The notes under the pieces are model-generated. The model was not told where the DNA came from and did not search any database. It saw nothing but the letters and a program-made list of their open reading frames with translations. A stretch of DNA of 64,000 nt from an uncultured Clostridia bacterium (lineage in GTDB: Bacteria > Bacillota > Clostridia > TANB77 > CAG-508): positions 27,842 to 91,841 of the forward strand of contig CAKPNF010000004.1 of the NCBI GenBank assembly GCA_934168305.1. The letters run 5' to 3'. Every line of letters starts with the position of its first letter. The first letter of the stretch is position 1. Shown one piece after another: positions 1 through 11,900 of this stretch. A program made the position numbers and the translations under genes.

Positions 1-87
1 TAAAATTGCTACAGCTGCATTCTTAGCTCCATTTATTTCTACTTCACCTTTTAAGGGTGTTGGTCCTGTTATTACTAATTTTTCCAA
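1..87 (-). CDS. murA: MurA, UDP-GlcNAc 1-carboxyvinyltransferase, N-terminal fragment cut by window edge
   Basis: Only the first 29 codons are in the window, read leftward from a TTG start at 87. The translation (EKLVITGPTPLKGEVEINGA then KNAAVAIL) matches the start of EPSP-synthase-like MurA proteins, where the KN pair binds UDP-GlcNAc. A GGGAGG ribosome site lies about 7 bases upstream of the TTG, and no ATG fits. MurA adds enolpyruvate to UDP-GlcNAc, the first committed step of peptidoglycan synthesis in the cytoplasm. Its position just downstream of spoIIR on the same strand is common in Clostridia. The call rests on the N-terminus only. Confidence 0.85.
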   Translation of the reverse strand, partial: MEKLVITGPTPLKGEVEINGAKNAAVAIL

Positions 88-168
88 ATTGATTCCTCCC
101 GAGTATATAATTTGTCTTTTTAAAATATACCATAAAGGGTGAAGTATTGCAAGAGTTTTCAATTTTTA

Positions 169-834
169 TTAATTTTTTGCTGTTATTAATTCAGTGTTTG
201 TAAATAATTCTAATAGTTTGAATTTTAGTTTTATGTTTGGACTGGATTTGTCAGATATTATAGCATATTCTTCATCAGATAAAACATTTTGTAATTCTTC
301 TTTGGACTCTTCAGGCACAATTCCAGAAGAAACATCTACAAAACAAAGTGATGGAAACATTACACACCACCAATTTCTTCCTTCTGCTTTTCCTATTTCT
401 ACTTTTAATGCATCATAAAAACCAGCGGGAAGAGAGATATCACCATAGTGCTTTGTTGGAAATTCAAAATTTCCAATTTCTATTTTAACATCATATGAAT
501 ATCCTTCATTTCTAATTGTTTCTAATGCTACCTGTTTGAATTCTTCTTGATGTTCAGAGACTATATTAATTGCTTCTTCTTTAGAATTACAGTCTTTGCA
601 AATGTTATTCATATAATTTAGTAAGCTATCTCTTACTTTATATTTTAATGATTGATCTTCATCACTATTACTATTTGCTATGACGTGTAATCTAAAAACA
701 CTACTACTTATATCAGTAGAAACAGCTTCTACATAAGAAACAGCACATACTATTGTATATAAAAATAATAATATACTTAGAATAAGTACAATTCCTATTT
801 TGGAATTTTTAATATTATTTAAAATTTTTTTCAT
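169..834 (-). CDS. spoIIR: SpoIIR, stage II sporulation signalling protein
   Basis: This 221-residue protein has a hydrophobic N-terminal segment (about residues 14-36) suited to export. Two family blocks follow: FRLHVIANSNSDEDQSLK near residue 47, and GNFEFPTKHYGDISLPAGFY to NWWCVMFPSLCF near residues 120-165. In the family, SpoIIR is made in the forespore, secreted into the intermembrane space, and activates SpoIIGA so that pro-sigma-E is processed in the mother cell. Length and motifs match the family. An AGGAGGTAAT-like ribosome site precedes the ATG. It probably lies upstream of murA on the same strand. Forespore (sigma-F) expression is expected from family knowledge; I did not identify the promoter. 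Confidence 0.93.
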   Translation of the reverse strand: MKKILNNIKNSKIGIVLILSILLFLYTIVCAVSYVEAVSTDISSSVFRLHVIANSNSDEDQSLKYKVRDSLLNYMNNICKDCNSKEEAINIVSEHQEEFKQVALETIRNEGYSYDVKIEIGNFEFPTKHYGDISLPAGFYDALKVEIGKAEGRNWWCVMFPSLCFVDVSSGIVPEESKEELQNVLSDEEYAIISDKSSPNIKLKFKLLELFTNTELITAKN

Positions 835-988
835 AAATTACCTCCAAAAAACTTTTTTTGTAAAATATTCTTTAAATTAATTATTTACAATTTATATAAA
901 TTTATACAATTAATAAAAATTTTTTTTCAAGGGAAAAACTTGTCGAAAAAAATCGATGAAATATTTCTGAAATATTTCTGAAATAATA

Positions 989-1017
989 TTGACATATAAA
1001 AAAATAAATGGTAAAAT
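989..1017 (+). promoter_or_regulatory. Sigma-A-type promoter
   Basis: TTGACA (989-994) and TAAAAT (1012-1017) are separated by 17 bases. They lie about 75 bases upstream of the start at 1092, so this probably drives that gene. A TTGTCGAAA word resembling a Spo0A box lies just upstream near 942; whether it is functional is a guess. Confidence 0.6.
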
Positions 1018-1091
1018 TTACCAGTATTAAAAATTAAGAATATTCTAAAGAAAAAAGATTTCTTTGTGAAATTGAAAGGGTTGAGTTGTTA

Positions 1092-1562
1092 ATGGTAAAA
1101 GAAAATAAAGGACAAGAAAGATTATGTTTATTTTTTGCAAGTGATTATCATTTTGAAATGATAAGTTTACCGTATATTAATGAAAAATTAAAAAAAGATA
1201 ATAATGTTATAATAATGACAGAAAATGATTTAGATATAACTGTTGATAAATTATTATCAATGGTTAATTTAACTCAAAATGAAAAAGATAGAATAACAAA
1301 AATAGACTGGAAGAATGACGATGTTAGCAAATTTAAAGAAATAAAAAATGCAAATGCTAATGGGAAAGAAACTGTAATACTCGTAAAAGGAAAGGAAAAT
1401 TATATTAATAGTGTTAATAAAAATATAGAAAATTGGATAAATATTAATAATACAAAAATAATAGATTGTTATGATATAAATGAGGTTTATGAAGATGTCA
1501 GCAATATTGCAAAAAACTATAATAAAGTATTGTCCACTTCTGGTGTAGAAAAGTTATTATAA
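1092..1562 (+). CDS. Hypothetical protein, unknown function
   Basis: A cytoplasmic-looking protein of about 156 residues, rich in Asn and Lys, with no signal peptide or membrane span. I do not recognise a family. The pattern LCLFFASDYHFEMISLPYI near the N-terminus and NGKETVILVKG in the middle suggests a small alpha/beta fold. The start is uncertain: a TTG at 1086 and this ATG at 1092 are two codons apart, downstream of a GAAAGGG site. It has its own promoter and stands alone between divergent spoIIR and the uridylyltransferase gene. Confidence 0.7.
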   Translation: MVKENKGQERLCLFFASDYHFEMISLPYINEKLKKDNNVIIMTENDLDITVDKLLSMVNLTQNEKDRITKIDWKNDDVSKFKEIKNANANGKETVILVKGKENYINSVNKNIENWININNTKIIDCYDINEVYEDVSNIAKNYNKVLSTSGVEKLL

Positions 1563-1643
1563 ATATTTTAAAAATACTTGATAATTTTACGAAAATGATA
1601 TATAAGTATTAATACAATAACAAATGTTGAAAGGATGAAAATT

Positions 1644-2897
1644 ATGGATGAAACACTAGAAGAAGTAAAAACTATATTAAAAAAGTATAATCAAGAACAT
1701 TTATTAAATGGATACGAAAAGTTAGATGAAAAAAAGAAAAAAGAATTATTGAAGCAAATTTTAAAAATTGATTTTGAATTAATCAAGAGTCTATATGACA
1801 ATACAAAAAAAGAAAATTCAGAAAATAATGATATAATTGAGCCAATGGAATATATGGACAAAAACAAATTATATGATGATTATAAACATTATGAAAATAT
1901 AGGAAAACATGCAATTGAATCAAAGAAACTTGCAGCTGTTACTATGGCTGGTGGACAAGGTACAAGACTTGGACATAATGGACCAAAAGGAACATATGAT
2001 ATTGGCTTGGATTCTCATAAATCTTTATTTGAATTATTAAGTGATGGTTTGAAAGAAGCAGGAAAAAAATATGGAGTAACAATACCATGGTTTATTATGA
2101 CAAGTAGAGAAAATAATCAAGAAACAGTTGAATTTTTTGAAAAAAATAAGTTTTTTGGTTACCAAAAAGATAAAAATATATTCTTTTTCGTTCAAGGTGA
2201 ATTACCAATGGTAGATACTGAAGGAAGAATATTAATTGGTGAAGATGGATTAATAAAACAAGCTGCTGATGGTCATGGAGGAATATATGAATCATTAGTT
2301 AAAAGTGGTATGACTGAAAAAATGAGACAATTAGATATTGAATGGGTATTTATAGGTGGAGTAGATAATTGTCTTGTAAAAATGGTGGATCCTGTTTTAA
2401 TGGGAATTGCTATAGATAAAGGAGTTACTGTTGCTTGTAAATCTATTGTTAAGGCAAATCCACACGAAAAGGTAGGAGTATTTTGTAAAAGAAATGGAAA
2501 ACCAGGTGTTATAGAATATTCAGAAATTACTGATGAAATGGCAGAAGCAGTAGATGAAAATGGTGAACTTTTATATGGAGAGTCACATATTCTTTGTAAC
2601 TTATTTAATATTGATGCAATTGAAAGAATGGGAAGAACACCATTACCATATCATAGTGCTTTTAAAAAAGCTAAATATATAGATGAAAATGGTGAATTAG
2701 TAGTACCAGATTCTCCAAATGCATATAAATTTGAAGCATTTTTGTTTGATGCGTTTGGTGAGGTTGATGATATGGCGATACTTCGAGTAAAAAGAGAAGA
2801 AGAATTTGCTCCTGTTAAAAATGCAGATGAAGCAGGTGTTGATTGCCCAAGCACTGCAAGAAAATTATATGAAGATTTTCATCATTTAGGTCAATAG
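1644..2897 (+). CDS. UAP/UDPGP-family UTP:sugar-1-phosphate uridylyltransferase
   Basis: About 417 residues. The nucleotide-binding signature MAGGQGTRLGHNGPKGTYD starts near residue 101, as in the UDP-N-acetylglucosamine pyrophosphorylase (UAP) and eukaryote-type UDP-glucose pyrophosphorylase families. WVFIGGVDNCLVKMVDP and an FEAFLFDAF block further on fit the same fold. The enzyme should join UTP and a hexose (or HexNAc) 1-phosphate to make a UDP-sugar; the exact sugar cannot be told from sequence. It is not related to the usual bacterial GtaB or GlmU. The ATG at 1644 is preferred over 1635 because AAAGG abuts 1635 but sits about 9 bases before 1644. Its neighbour pgcA supplies hexose 1-phosphate, and ugtP further on uses UDP-glucose. 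Confidence 0.88.
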   Translation: MDETLEEVKTILKKYNQEHLLNGYEKLDEKKKKELLKQILKIDFELIKSLYDNTKKENSENNDIIEPMEYMDKNKLYDDYKHYENIGKHAIESKKLAAVTMAGGQGTRLGHNGPKGTYDIGLDSHKSLFELLSDGLKEAGKKYGVTIPWFIMTSRENNQETVEFFEKNKFFGYQKDKNIFFFVQGELPMVDTEGRILIGEDGLIKQAADGHGGIYESLVKSGMTEKMRQLDIEWVFIGGVDNCLVKMVDPVLMGIAIDKGVTVACKSIVKANPHEKVGVFCKRNGKPGVIEYSEITDEMAEAVDENGELLYGESHILCNLFNIDAIERMGRTPLPYHSAFKKAKYIDENGELVVPDSPNAYKFEAFLFDAFGEVDDMAILRVKREEEFAPVKNADEAGVDCPSTARKLYEDFHHLGQ

Positions 2898-2906
2898 AAA
2901 ATAAAT

Positions 2907-2950
2907 AAAGAGAGTTAGATTCAATATAATATTGAAATCTAGCTCTTTTA
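2907..2950 (+). terminator. Rho-independent terminator after the uridylyltransferase gene
   Basis: A long hairpin with AAAGAG..TTAGATT pairing to AATCTA..CTCTTTT, followed by T-rich sequence. Confidence 0.8.
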
Positions 2951-3177
2951 ATTTGATGTTATAGTTAGGTAGAAAATGATTATGTTGTTGAAACATTGAC
3001 TTTCCTATGATGCTTAAAATTTTATACATGACGTTTGATTGGAATGAAAAAACATGTATAAAAAATTTAAAGAAAATGACTTTATTTATTTAGAATTTAG
3101 TGTTATTATAATGATACAAATAAAATATGTTGTCAAAAAGGCGCATTCCTATTGACACAAAAGAAAGGATGAATTTT

Positions 3178-4908
3178 ATGAAAAATTATTTAGAAGAATA
3201 CAAAAAATGGTGTGAAAGCCCAGATTTTGATGAAGAAACAAAAAAAGAATTGTTAGAAATAAAAGATGATGAGAAAGAAATTGAAGATAGATTTTATAAA
3301 GAGTTGGAATTTGGGACAGCTGGACTTCGTGGAGTTATAGGAGCTGGTACCAACAGAATGAATAAGTATACAGTGGGAAAAGCTACACAAGGCTTGGCAA
3401 ATTATATAATAGAACAAGGGACTCAAGATAAAGGTGTTGCAATTAGTTATGATTCAAGAAGAATGTCTAAGGAATTTAGTTTACAGACAGCATTGATATT
3501 ATGTGCTAATGGAATAAAAACATATTTATTTGAAAACTTAAGACCAGTTCCAGAATTATCTTTTGCTGTTAGAGAATTAAAGTGTACAGCTGGAATTATG
3601 ATTACAGCAAGTCATAATCCACCAAAATATAATGGATATAAGGTTTATTGGGATGATGGTTCTCAAATAGTTGCACCAAGAGATAAAGATATAATTGCAA
3701 AAGTAAGAGCTGTAGAAGAGTTTAGTGAAATAAAAGAAATATCAAAAGAAGAAGCTGTTGAAAAGGGATTATTTAATATTGTTGGAACAGAAATGGATGA
3801 TAAGTATATAAATACTTTAAAATCTTTAGTTATAAATCCTGAAGTCGTAAAAGAACAAGGAAAATCTTTAAAAGTTGTTTATACACCTTTACATGGAACA
3901 GGAAATACTGTTGCTGAAAGATTATTAAAAGAAATAGGAATACAAAATTTATATGTTGTTCCAGAACAAAAAGACCCAGATGGAAATTTCCCAACAGTTG
4001 ATTATCCAAACCCAGAGGATAAAAAAGCATTTAAATTAGCATTGGAATTAGCCAAAAAAGTAGATGCTGATGTTGTTTTAGCAACAGACCCTGATGCTGA
4101 TAGATTAGGAATATATGCAAAAGATAGTAATACTGGTGAATATATGACATATACAGGAAATATGTCTGCATTATTAATTGCAGAATATAGAATTTCTCAG
4201 ATGAAGGAAAAAGGAATATTACCTGAAAAAGGAATGTTTATTACAACAATAGTTTCATCAGACTTAGCTAAAGCGATTGCTAAAAATTATAATTTGGATT
4301 GCTTTGAAGTTTTAACAGGATTTAAAAATATTGGTGCTATAATGAAAAGAGAAGAAGAAAAATCTGAGGGTGATAAATATGTATTTGGATTTGAAGAAAG
4401 TTATGGTTGCTTAATTGGCGATTATGCAAGAGATAAAGACGGTATTGCTGCAGTTATGGCATTGTGTGAAGCTGCTTGCTATTATAGAGCTAATGGCGAA
4501 ACTTTATGGGATCAAATGAACAATATTTATGAAAAATATGGATATTATAAAGAGACACAAGTTTCAATTGTGATGGAAGGTGCAGAAGGTGCAGAAAAGA
4601 TACAAGAAATGATGACTAATATGAGAAATACACCAGTTGATAAAATTGGAGATTATAAAGTTTTAACTTTTAAAGATGTTGAAAGAGATTATGTTAAAGA
4701 TATGATGACAGGAGAGGAATCTAAAACAGGATTGCCAAAATCAAATGTGTTATATTATGCATTAGAGGATAATTGTTGGTGTTGTGTTAGACCTTCTGGA
4801 ACAGAACCAAAAATCAAGTTGTATATGGGTGTTAAGGGTTCTTCAGAAGAAGATAGTGATAAAAAACTTGAGGATTTGAAGAATGCAATGGTTGCAATTG
4901 TAAAGTAA
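3178..4908 (+). CDS. pgcA: PgcA-type alpha-D-phosphohexomutase (phosphoglucomutase/phosphomannomutase)
   Basis: 576 residues, the length of the PgcA group. The phosphoserine loop TASHNPPKYNGYKVYWDDG has its active serine near residue 145. The metal loop DPDADRLG is near 304, and the phosphate-binding loop RPSGTEPKIKLY near 538. The enzyme interconverts glucose 6-phosphate and glucose 1-phosphate, feeding UDP-glucose synthesis. The ATG at 3178 is chosen because GAAAGG lies about 9 bases upstream; the reading frame stays open to a TTG at 3127, but that extension is unlike the family. With the upstream uridylyltransferase and ugtP it could make the glucolipid pathway of Firmicutes (inference). 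Confidence 0.93.
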   Translation: MKNYLEEYKKWCESPDFDEETKKELLEIKDDEKEIEDRFYKELEFGTAGLRGVIGAGTNRMNKYTVGKATQGLANYIIEQGTQDKGVAISYDSRRMSKEFSLQTALILCANGIKTYLFENLRPVPELSFAVRELKCTAGIMITASHNPPKYNGYKVYWDDGSQIVAPRDKDIIAKVRAVEEFSEIKEISKEEAVEKGLFNIVGTEMDDKYINTLKSLVINPEVVKEQGKSLKVVYTPLHGTGNTVAERLLKEIGIQNLYVVPEQKDPDGNFPTVDYPNPEDKKAFKLALELAKKVDADVVLATDPDADRLGIYAKDSNTGEYMTYTGNMSALLIAEYRISQMKEKGILPEKGMFITTIVSSDLAKAIAKNYNLDCFEVLTGFKNIGAIMKREEEKSEGDKYVFGFEESYGCLIGDYARDKDGIAAVMALCEAACYYRANGETLWDQMNNIYEKYGYYKETQVSIVMEGAEGAEKIQEMMTNMRNTPVDKIGDYKVLTFKDVERDYVKDMMTGEESKTGLPKSNVLYYALEDNCWCCVRPSGTEPKIKLYMGVKGSSEEDSDKKLEDLKNAMVAIVK

Positions 4909-4929
4909 AACACTTGAACCATTAGAATG

Positions 4930-4998
4930 TTTTGAACCAAGGGGGACGTTGTTAAAATGGTTGAGAACCAATTTAACAACGTCCCCCTTGGTTCAAAA
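4930..4998. repeat. Palindromic repeat R1, copy 1, between convergent genes
   Basis: A 27-base arm beginning TTTTGAACCAAGGGGGACGT and ending GTTAAA is repeated inverted around a 15-base centre. A second TTGAACC arm flanks each side (4914-4920 and 5009-5015). It lies between pgcA (+) and the TtcA-like gene (-) and can act as a bidirectional terminator. Copy 2 is at 22988. The two copies differ at positions that change together in both arms, so the hairpin is conserved. Confidence 0.9.
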
Positions 4999-5011
4999 AA
5001 GCCCCATTGGT

Positions 5012-5722
5012 TCAATTTATTTTCCAGTCTGGTAGATTTCTTTGAATTGCTCCAAATAGATTTGCTCTAATCATAGGAATATTCTTTTGAAGAGTAAAAA
5101 TCATTTGCTTCATTGACTCTCTTTTTGATGTTCCATCCATTGGACAAACTTTAGGCATAACAGTTATGTTATTTTTTCTTACAAATCTTTTTGTTTCTTT
5201 TTCAGGAGTATAGATTAGAGGTCTAATCAATGTAATTCCTGATCTATCCATATAACTTACTGGAGAGAATGTACCAATACTTCCGGCATAAAATAAATTA
5301 AGTAAAAAAGTTTCTAATACGTCGTCTTGATTATGTCCTAATGCGATTTTATTACATCCTTCTCTTACGGCAACCGAGTTTATAATTCCTCTTCTTAAAT
5401 TTGCACATAAAGAACAAGGATTTTTTTCTTTTCTTATTTCAAATACTATTTCTTGAGCATGACTATTTTCTATAAATAAAGGTATTTCTAGTCTATCACA
5501 AGTATCCTGTAAAAGTTTTGTGTCAAAAAATTCAAATCCAGGGTTTATACTTATTGCAATTATGTCAAATTTTTTAGGATAAAATATCTGTAAATTTTTA
5601 AATGCATATAACATTGTTATGGAATCTTTGCCCCCTGAAAGGCATATTGCTATTTTATCATTTTCTTCAATCATATTGTATTCTTCTATTGCTTTTCGCA
5701 TGTGACTTAGTATTTTTTGCAT
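5012..5722 (-). CDS. ttcA: TtcA-family tRNA 2-thiocytidine synthetase
   Basis: 236 residues. The PP-loop SGGKDS is at residues 29-34. Cysteines C103 and C106 (CSLC) and C193 (KVCPMDG) suit the Fe-S cluster of TtcA-like enzymes, and GHNQDDVLETFLLN is at 129-142. The protein should adenylate and thiolate a tRNA cytidine or related base in the cytoplasm; other TtcA/TilS-like specificities are possible. An AGGAGGAAT ribosome site precedes the ATG. The TGA stop lies inside the outer TTGAACC arm of repeat R1, so the last few codons border the repeat. Confidence 0.85.
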   Translation of the reverse strand: MQKILSHMRKAIEEYNMIEENDKIAICLSGGKDSITMLYAFKNLQIFYPKKFDIIAISINPGFEFFDTKLLQDTCDRLEIPLFIENSHAQEIVFEIRKEKNPCSLCANLRRGIINSVAVREGCNKIALGHNQDDVLETFLLNLFYAGSIGTFSPVSYMDRSGITLIRPLIYTPEKETKRFVRKNNITVMPKVCPMDGTSKRESMKQMIFTLQKNIPMIRANLFGAIQRNLPDWKIN

Positions 5723-5969
5723 AAATTCCTCCTAAAATATTTTTATGTATATTATATCATGCATGTCAAGAGAAAAAATAGTTTAAATTTATATTGTAAT
5801 AAAAATGTAATAAAAACTTAATTTTAGAAGGTAAAAACTGTTAAAAACGGCTTCCCTAGAGAGATATAATATTATTAATGTAATATTAAAAATACAAGAT
5901 TGAAATGAGAAATAATATTATATACAATTGTTAAATAAAGTAGTTTGAATTTAAAGGGAGGATTCTAGC

Positions 5970-8900
5970 ATGGTCGTAAGAAATGTTTTAAAAAGGGTTA
6001 TGGCAATTTTATTTATTGGTTTGATGATTGTTAACAGTTCAATGTTAATGGTTGTATCAACAGCAATAAATGAAGCAGGAAAAATAATTGATAAATCAAA
6101 AATAGAAACAGTTGCTGAAATTGGTTTGGAAAAGTATGTAAATTTTGATATGAATGATGAACAAGCTAAAGGCGTAATGATACAAGCTAATATTAAAACT
6201 GGAATTGAATATCAAGAAGGACAGGAATATAAGGCTATAAAATCAACAGGAATATTATTAAATATGCCAAAGATAAATGGGGAATATCCAGAAAAAGTTG
6301 AAGTGCTAGGAATCTCTACAAAAGCAACTAATGGTGGAGAGGCTAAAGATTATCAACAGCAATATGAAAAGGAATCAGGAAAATTAAAAATAGTTGCTTT
6401 AAACAAAGAAAATGAAGATGGAAAAATTTACAGTGAATATGTTGAGAATGCAAGAGATGAGTATAGAATAATTGCTTATTATGGTTCAAATTGTTATACT
6501 GAGACAAGTGATGCTAGAAAATTAACTTTTACAGGAAAATCTAACTTTACTATTGCAGATGAAGAGAGCAGTGAAATATCAAAGGAAATAAATCAAAGTT
6601 ATGAAGTAAATGAAAATATATCTGGTTTAATTTCATCAGAAATTGCTACCAGTGATATTTATAATGGTTATATAGAGTCAAATTCTCAAAACAATACATC
6701 TTATAGAACTGAATATACAGAAGATATGAAGGTTCAAGTAAGCTATAAAAATATTGCTGATGAAGTAAAGATAAGTACAAATAACTTTTTTATAAATTCG
6801 AAAGATGAGGAAAAGGAAACACAAGAAATTGTTTATAAGAGTACAAAAATTAATAAAAATGAAGTAATGAATGTACTAGGTGAAGATGGCAAGTTACAAA
6901 TTTTATCAAATGACGGAAATGTTTTGGGTGAGTTGAATAAAGATTCTGCAGTTGATGAAAATGGCGTTTTTGAGATTTCTTATGATAATGAGCCAACGGA
7001 ATTGACATTAAAGATGAGTAAGCCTGGAAAAATTGGTAATATTAATATTCAAAGTGTTAAGCAAATAAAAGAAACAATGAAAGATGTTGATAATAAGAAA
7101 ATTAAGGTGAAGGCTTTAGTATCTTGTACGAATAACGTAAAAGAAGTTAAAAAAATTATTGATGATGTTACGAAGGAAGAAAAAAATGTTGAAAATATAA
7201 AACAGGTAAATGTATATCAATATTTAAGTGATAAACAAATAGATATAAATGAATCTGAAACAAAAGTAGATGTATCAATAGATAAAACAGAGTGGACAAA
7301 TAATATTCAAAATGATATTAATATAACAGCAACATTAGTAACAAATGATAATAAATACGATTTATTTGAAAATCCAGTAATAGAATTAAAATTACCAGAT
7401 GAAGTTGAAAATGTTATATTAGGAAATTTATCGATATTATATGATAATGATTTAAGTATAAAATCAGCAGATATTATTGAAAAAAATAATAATAAAGTAA
7501 TAAAAATAGTTCTACAAGGAAAACAAAAATACTATAATTTAAATTCTTTGATAAATGGAACAAATATAATAATACCAGCAAAGATAGTTCTAAAAAAAGA
7601 CATTAATAGTATTGAAACATCAATTAGTGTAAATTATAAAAATGAAAATGCTAATGTGATTGATTATCAAAAAGAAGGAAAAGAATACAAGAGTATAGAT
7701 ATAAAAGTATTAAATGAAATGATTCAAGACGTAAATATTAAAAATGAAAATATATTTGATACGGAAAATATATCTAACAATGAAAATAAGGTGGTTAAAA
7801 CTCAAGAAGCGCTAAGTTATGAAGAAGTTAAAAATGCATTGGATATTAAAGTTGTTGCAAAAGTTGGAAATGATGTTTTAAAAAATAATGATAAAGTAAA
7901 TGAAAAAGAAATTATAAAATATGAAGTAAAAGTAACAAATAATTCACAAAAAGAAATTAGTGGAATTTCTATACAAGGACAGGTGCCAGATGGGACAAAT
8001 TATGCAACTGTAGATAGAGGGTCATATTATAGTGAAAAATATGATTATGTTGAGGATGAATCCAAAAGAAATATAAGTATTGATAATATTACAATACCAG
8101 CTAAAGGTGAGATAAATCAGTTTTACGAGGTTGTTGTACAAAGCTTAGATGAGAATGAAGAAGAGAAAAATATTGAGAGTAATATTGCTGTAAAATACAA
8201 TAACCAAGAAATTAATGTAACCAAAATTTCTAATGTGATAAAAAAAGCAGAGATAAGTCTGGATTTTAAATCATATTTGGGAAGAGATCAAGAAAATTCA
8301 TTTTATTATGATTTATATGTAACAAATTTGACAGATCACGAATTAAAAAATATTAAAATTGAAACAACAGAATTTCAAAAGGAAATGATTTTCGATTTGA
8401 ATAATGTGTTAAAAAATGTTGATGATATAAAATTTGATGATAGAAAACTTACTTTAACTATTCCTTCACTTGAAGCAAATGAGACACATGATGTAAATTT
8501 TACAGTTGTAGCAGGAAATTTTGATAACGGAATAAATGAATGTGAATTAAAGATAGGAGCAAAAGCTTATACAGAAAGTGGTAATGAATATAGATCTTGC
8601 GAGAATACTCGTACATCATATCCATGTTATGTAACAGTTACTAAGTCTTCAGATAAAGAAGGACAAGATTTAAAATATGGTGAGGAAATAACATATACAA
8701 TTTCAGTAAAAAATGAAGGCAAGGTAAAAACTATAGTAAATATAACAGATTATTTGGCTGAAGAACTAGTTGGAATTGATGCTACATATGAAAGATATAT
8801 GTTAGAAGATCCGGATGATTATAATATTACATATGATATAAAGGCAGAACAAAATTTAAAATTTTCTAAGGAAAAACAGACAATAGATTTATCATATGAT

Positions 8901-11900
8901 ATTGAAGGAAAAGCTGATGTAGATATAACAGAATTGATTCCTGCGGGCAAAACATTAGAGATAATTGTAAAAGCAAAGGCTGGAGATGTTGTATACAAGA
9001 CAGAGATATCAAATTTTGTTACAGTTAGTGGAGCAAATATAAAAACTACAGTATCAAACACTGTAAAGAATAATATTTTACCAGAAGAAACGGATGAAGA
9101 GGATGATGATAATAAGGGCGACGAAGACAACAAAGGTGATGAAGATAATAAAGATGAAAAACAATATAGCATAAATGGATATGTATGGATAGATAAAAAT
9201 AAAAATGGTAGAAAAGAAGAAAGTGAAGAAGTTCTTTCTAATGTAATTGTTAAATTATTTAATGCAGATACAAATTCAATAGTAGTTAGCACAACAGGAA
9301 AAATTCAAAAGGTTTATACAGATGAAAATGGTGAATATAAATTTACTGATGTTAAAAATGGAAAATACATAGTTTTATTTGAGTATGATACTGAGAAATA
9401 TAAATTAACATCATATAAAGAAAAAAATGTTAGTGAAAGTTTAAACTCAGATGTTATAGATAAAGAAGTTAATATCGATGGTAATATTAAAAAAGTAGGA
9501 TTAACAGATACTATAAATGTAAGTTCTTTAGATATAAAAAATATTAATATGGGACTTATAGAAAAGGAAAAATTTGATTTGAAAATTTCTAAACATGTAT
9601 CTAAAGTTATTGTAACAAACGATGAAGGAACAAAAGAATATACATATAATGATGAACAACTTGCAAAAGTTGAAATTCCAAGAAAACAAATTAAAAATAC
9701 AACAATTAAAGTAGAATATAAGATTGTGGTTAGCAATGAAAATAATATGGAAGGATATGTTAATGAAGTAATAGATTATAAACCACAAGAGTTACAATTT
9801 TCAAATTCAGATAATTCTGATTGGACTATGAGCCAAGATGGAAAAATAAAAAATACAAGTTTATCTGGAATAAAATTATCAAAAGGTGAAAGTAAAGAAT
9901 TAACATTAGTGTTAACAAAAGAATTAACAGATGAATCTCTTGGAAATATAAGTAACTCTGCAGAAATATCTATGTATAAGAATTTGGAAGATTCCGAAGA
10001 TGTTAATATGGAAAATAATAAGTCAAAGGCAGATTTAATTATTTCTGTAAAAACTGGATTAGATAGTAAGTTAATGATGATGATTGTTATAACAATAATT
10101 GTTCTTATCATATTGGCATATTGCATAAAGAAAAAGAAAACAATTAAATTGATGAGCTTTTTGTTTGTTATAATGATAAGTTTTGTATCGGTATCATATA
10201 GTTATGAATGGAACATAAAATTGGATAAAGATGCCAATAATAATTATATATATATAGGTACAAATGGAGTTGAACAGAAAATGTTTACATGTATGGATAC
10301 AAATTTCCCTTTATGTTCTCATAATGATCACTATTACACTTTTTATAATACAGAAGAAAAATTAATAAGTTCTAGTAATATTGCCAATAATAATATTATA
10401 CTTAACAAAAAGAATAGTAATTTGACAGTAGAGAAAATGGGAAATAGAAAAATTTGTGGACCATATATTGTGAATGTAACAGTTAGTCAAAATTCAAAAT
10501 ATGAATTTACTATAAAATACAATGATAATAAAGTAATTACAATAAATAAAAATAGTCCTAATGGTGATATTAATATTTTAGATGTTAATAAAAAAGAAAT
10601 AAACAGAGATTATATATTTGGTGCAAATAATAGCAATGAAAAAGAATTTAAGATTTATCTAAGTTTATCAAATAATGTTGTAAAAATAAATAATGTTAGT
10701 ATAAAATTTACCTTAGAAAATGTAAATACTAAAACAAATATATATACAGAGAACAAATATTATTATTGTAGTGAAATAGGAAGTGGTAAACATACAGCAT
10801 TAAGTGCTCCTTGTCATGAGGCGCAAACGGATCAAGGATTTAAATATTATAAAGAAAATGGTATTTTAAAAAAGGCTTGTCAAAGAATGAAATTTATGAC
10901 ACCAAGTGTAACTACTAAGTATGAAAAAGATAATATTTCTAAAACTGTTAGCTGGGACAAAAATTTGCTATTAAGTGGAAAGATAATAATAAAAAAGTTG
11001 GATAATGAAACTGGGTATGCATTAAAAGGAGCAACATTTGAACTGTGGCAAGGTAATAGTAAAAAAAGAACAGAAACAACGGACGGATATGGAAATATAA
11101 TTTTTAGTGATTTACCATTTGGTACGTATGAATTGTATGAAACGAAGGCACCGGAAGGAGGGTATATTTTAGAAAATCAAGCTGGATATAATTCAAATCG
11201 AAAAATTGTCGAGTGTGGTACATATAGTATAAATGCTAATAAGAAAAGTCAAGTTATAAACTTAACTATAAAAAATAGTAAAGTAAAAATGGCAAAAATA
11301 AGAATAAAAAAGAAGGATTATATTACAGGAGAAGAATTGTCTGGAGCTATTTTCGATATTATAAAAATAGATGGTAATAAAGAAAGTATACAGAAAAAAG
11401 ATGCATCTCCTAATATGGATATATTCCTTCCTAAGGGAACATATATTGTTGAAGAAACAAAAGCAGATGAGGAGTACAATTTAAAATTACAAAAAAATAT
11501 AAGAAGTGAAAAAATAGTAATAGATGACAATAATCTAGGCAAAGTAATTGAAGTTACAATGAATAATAAAAAATATAGTGATTTAAAAATAACAAAAATA
11601 GATTCACGTACTAAAAAAATATTAAATGGAGTAGGATTTCAAATATACTTTATTGATCAAAATGGAGATAAGCATTATATATGTAAATATATAGAGATAG
11701 AAGGTAAATCTGCGGATATAGGTTTTGTTAAAGAAGGAGAAGAAAAAGGTCTAAAACATATGACGTTTGAAACAGGAGGAAAATATGCAGCAATTAAAGA
11801 AAACAATGGAATAAATCAAATGTACAATTTTGATGACGGAGAGATATATTTAAAAGGTATTCCTATGAATGGATATAAAGAAGGTGAAAATACATTTATA

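Noticed and set aside
5820..5970. Possible riboswitch around GGCTTCCCTAGAGAG upstream of the giant gene
   Set aside because: I could not match the core or fold of a known riboswitch class.
9093..9170. GDEDNK repeats as a tandem-repeat locus of its own
   Set aside because: It is a short acidic linker inside the giant protein.
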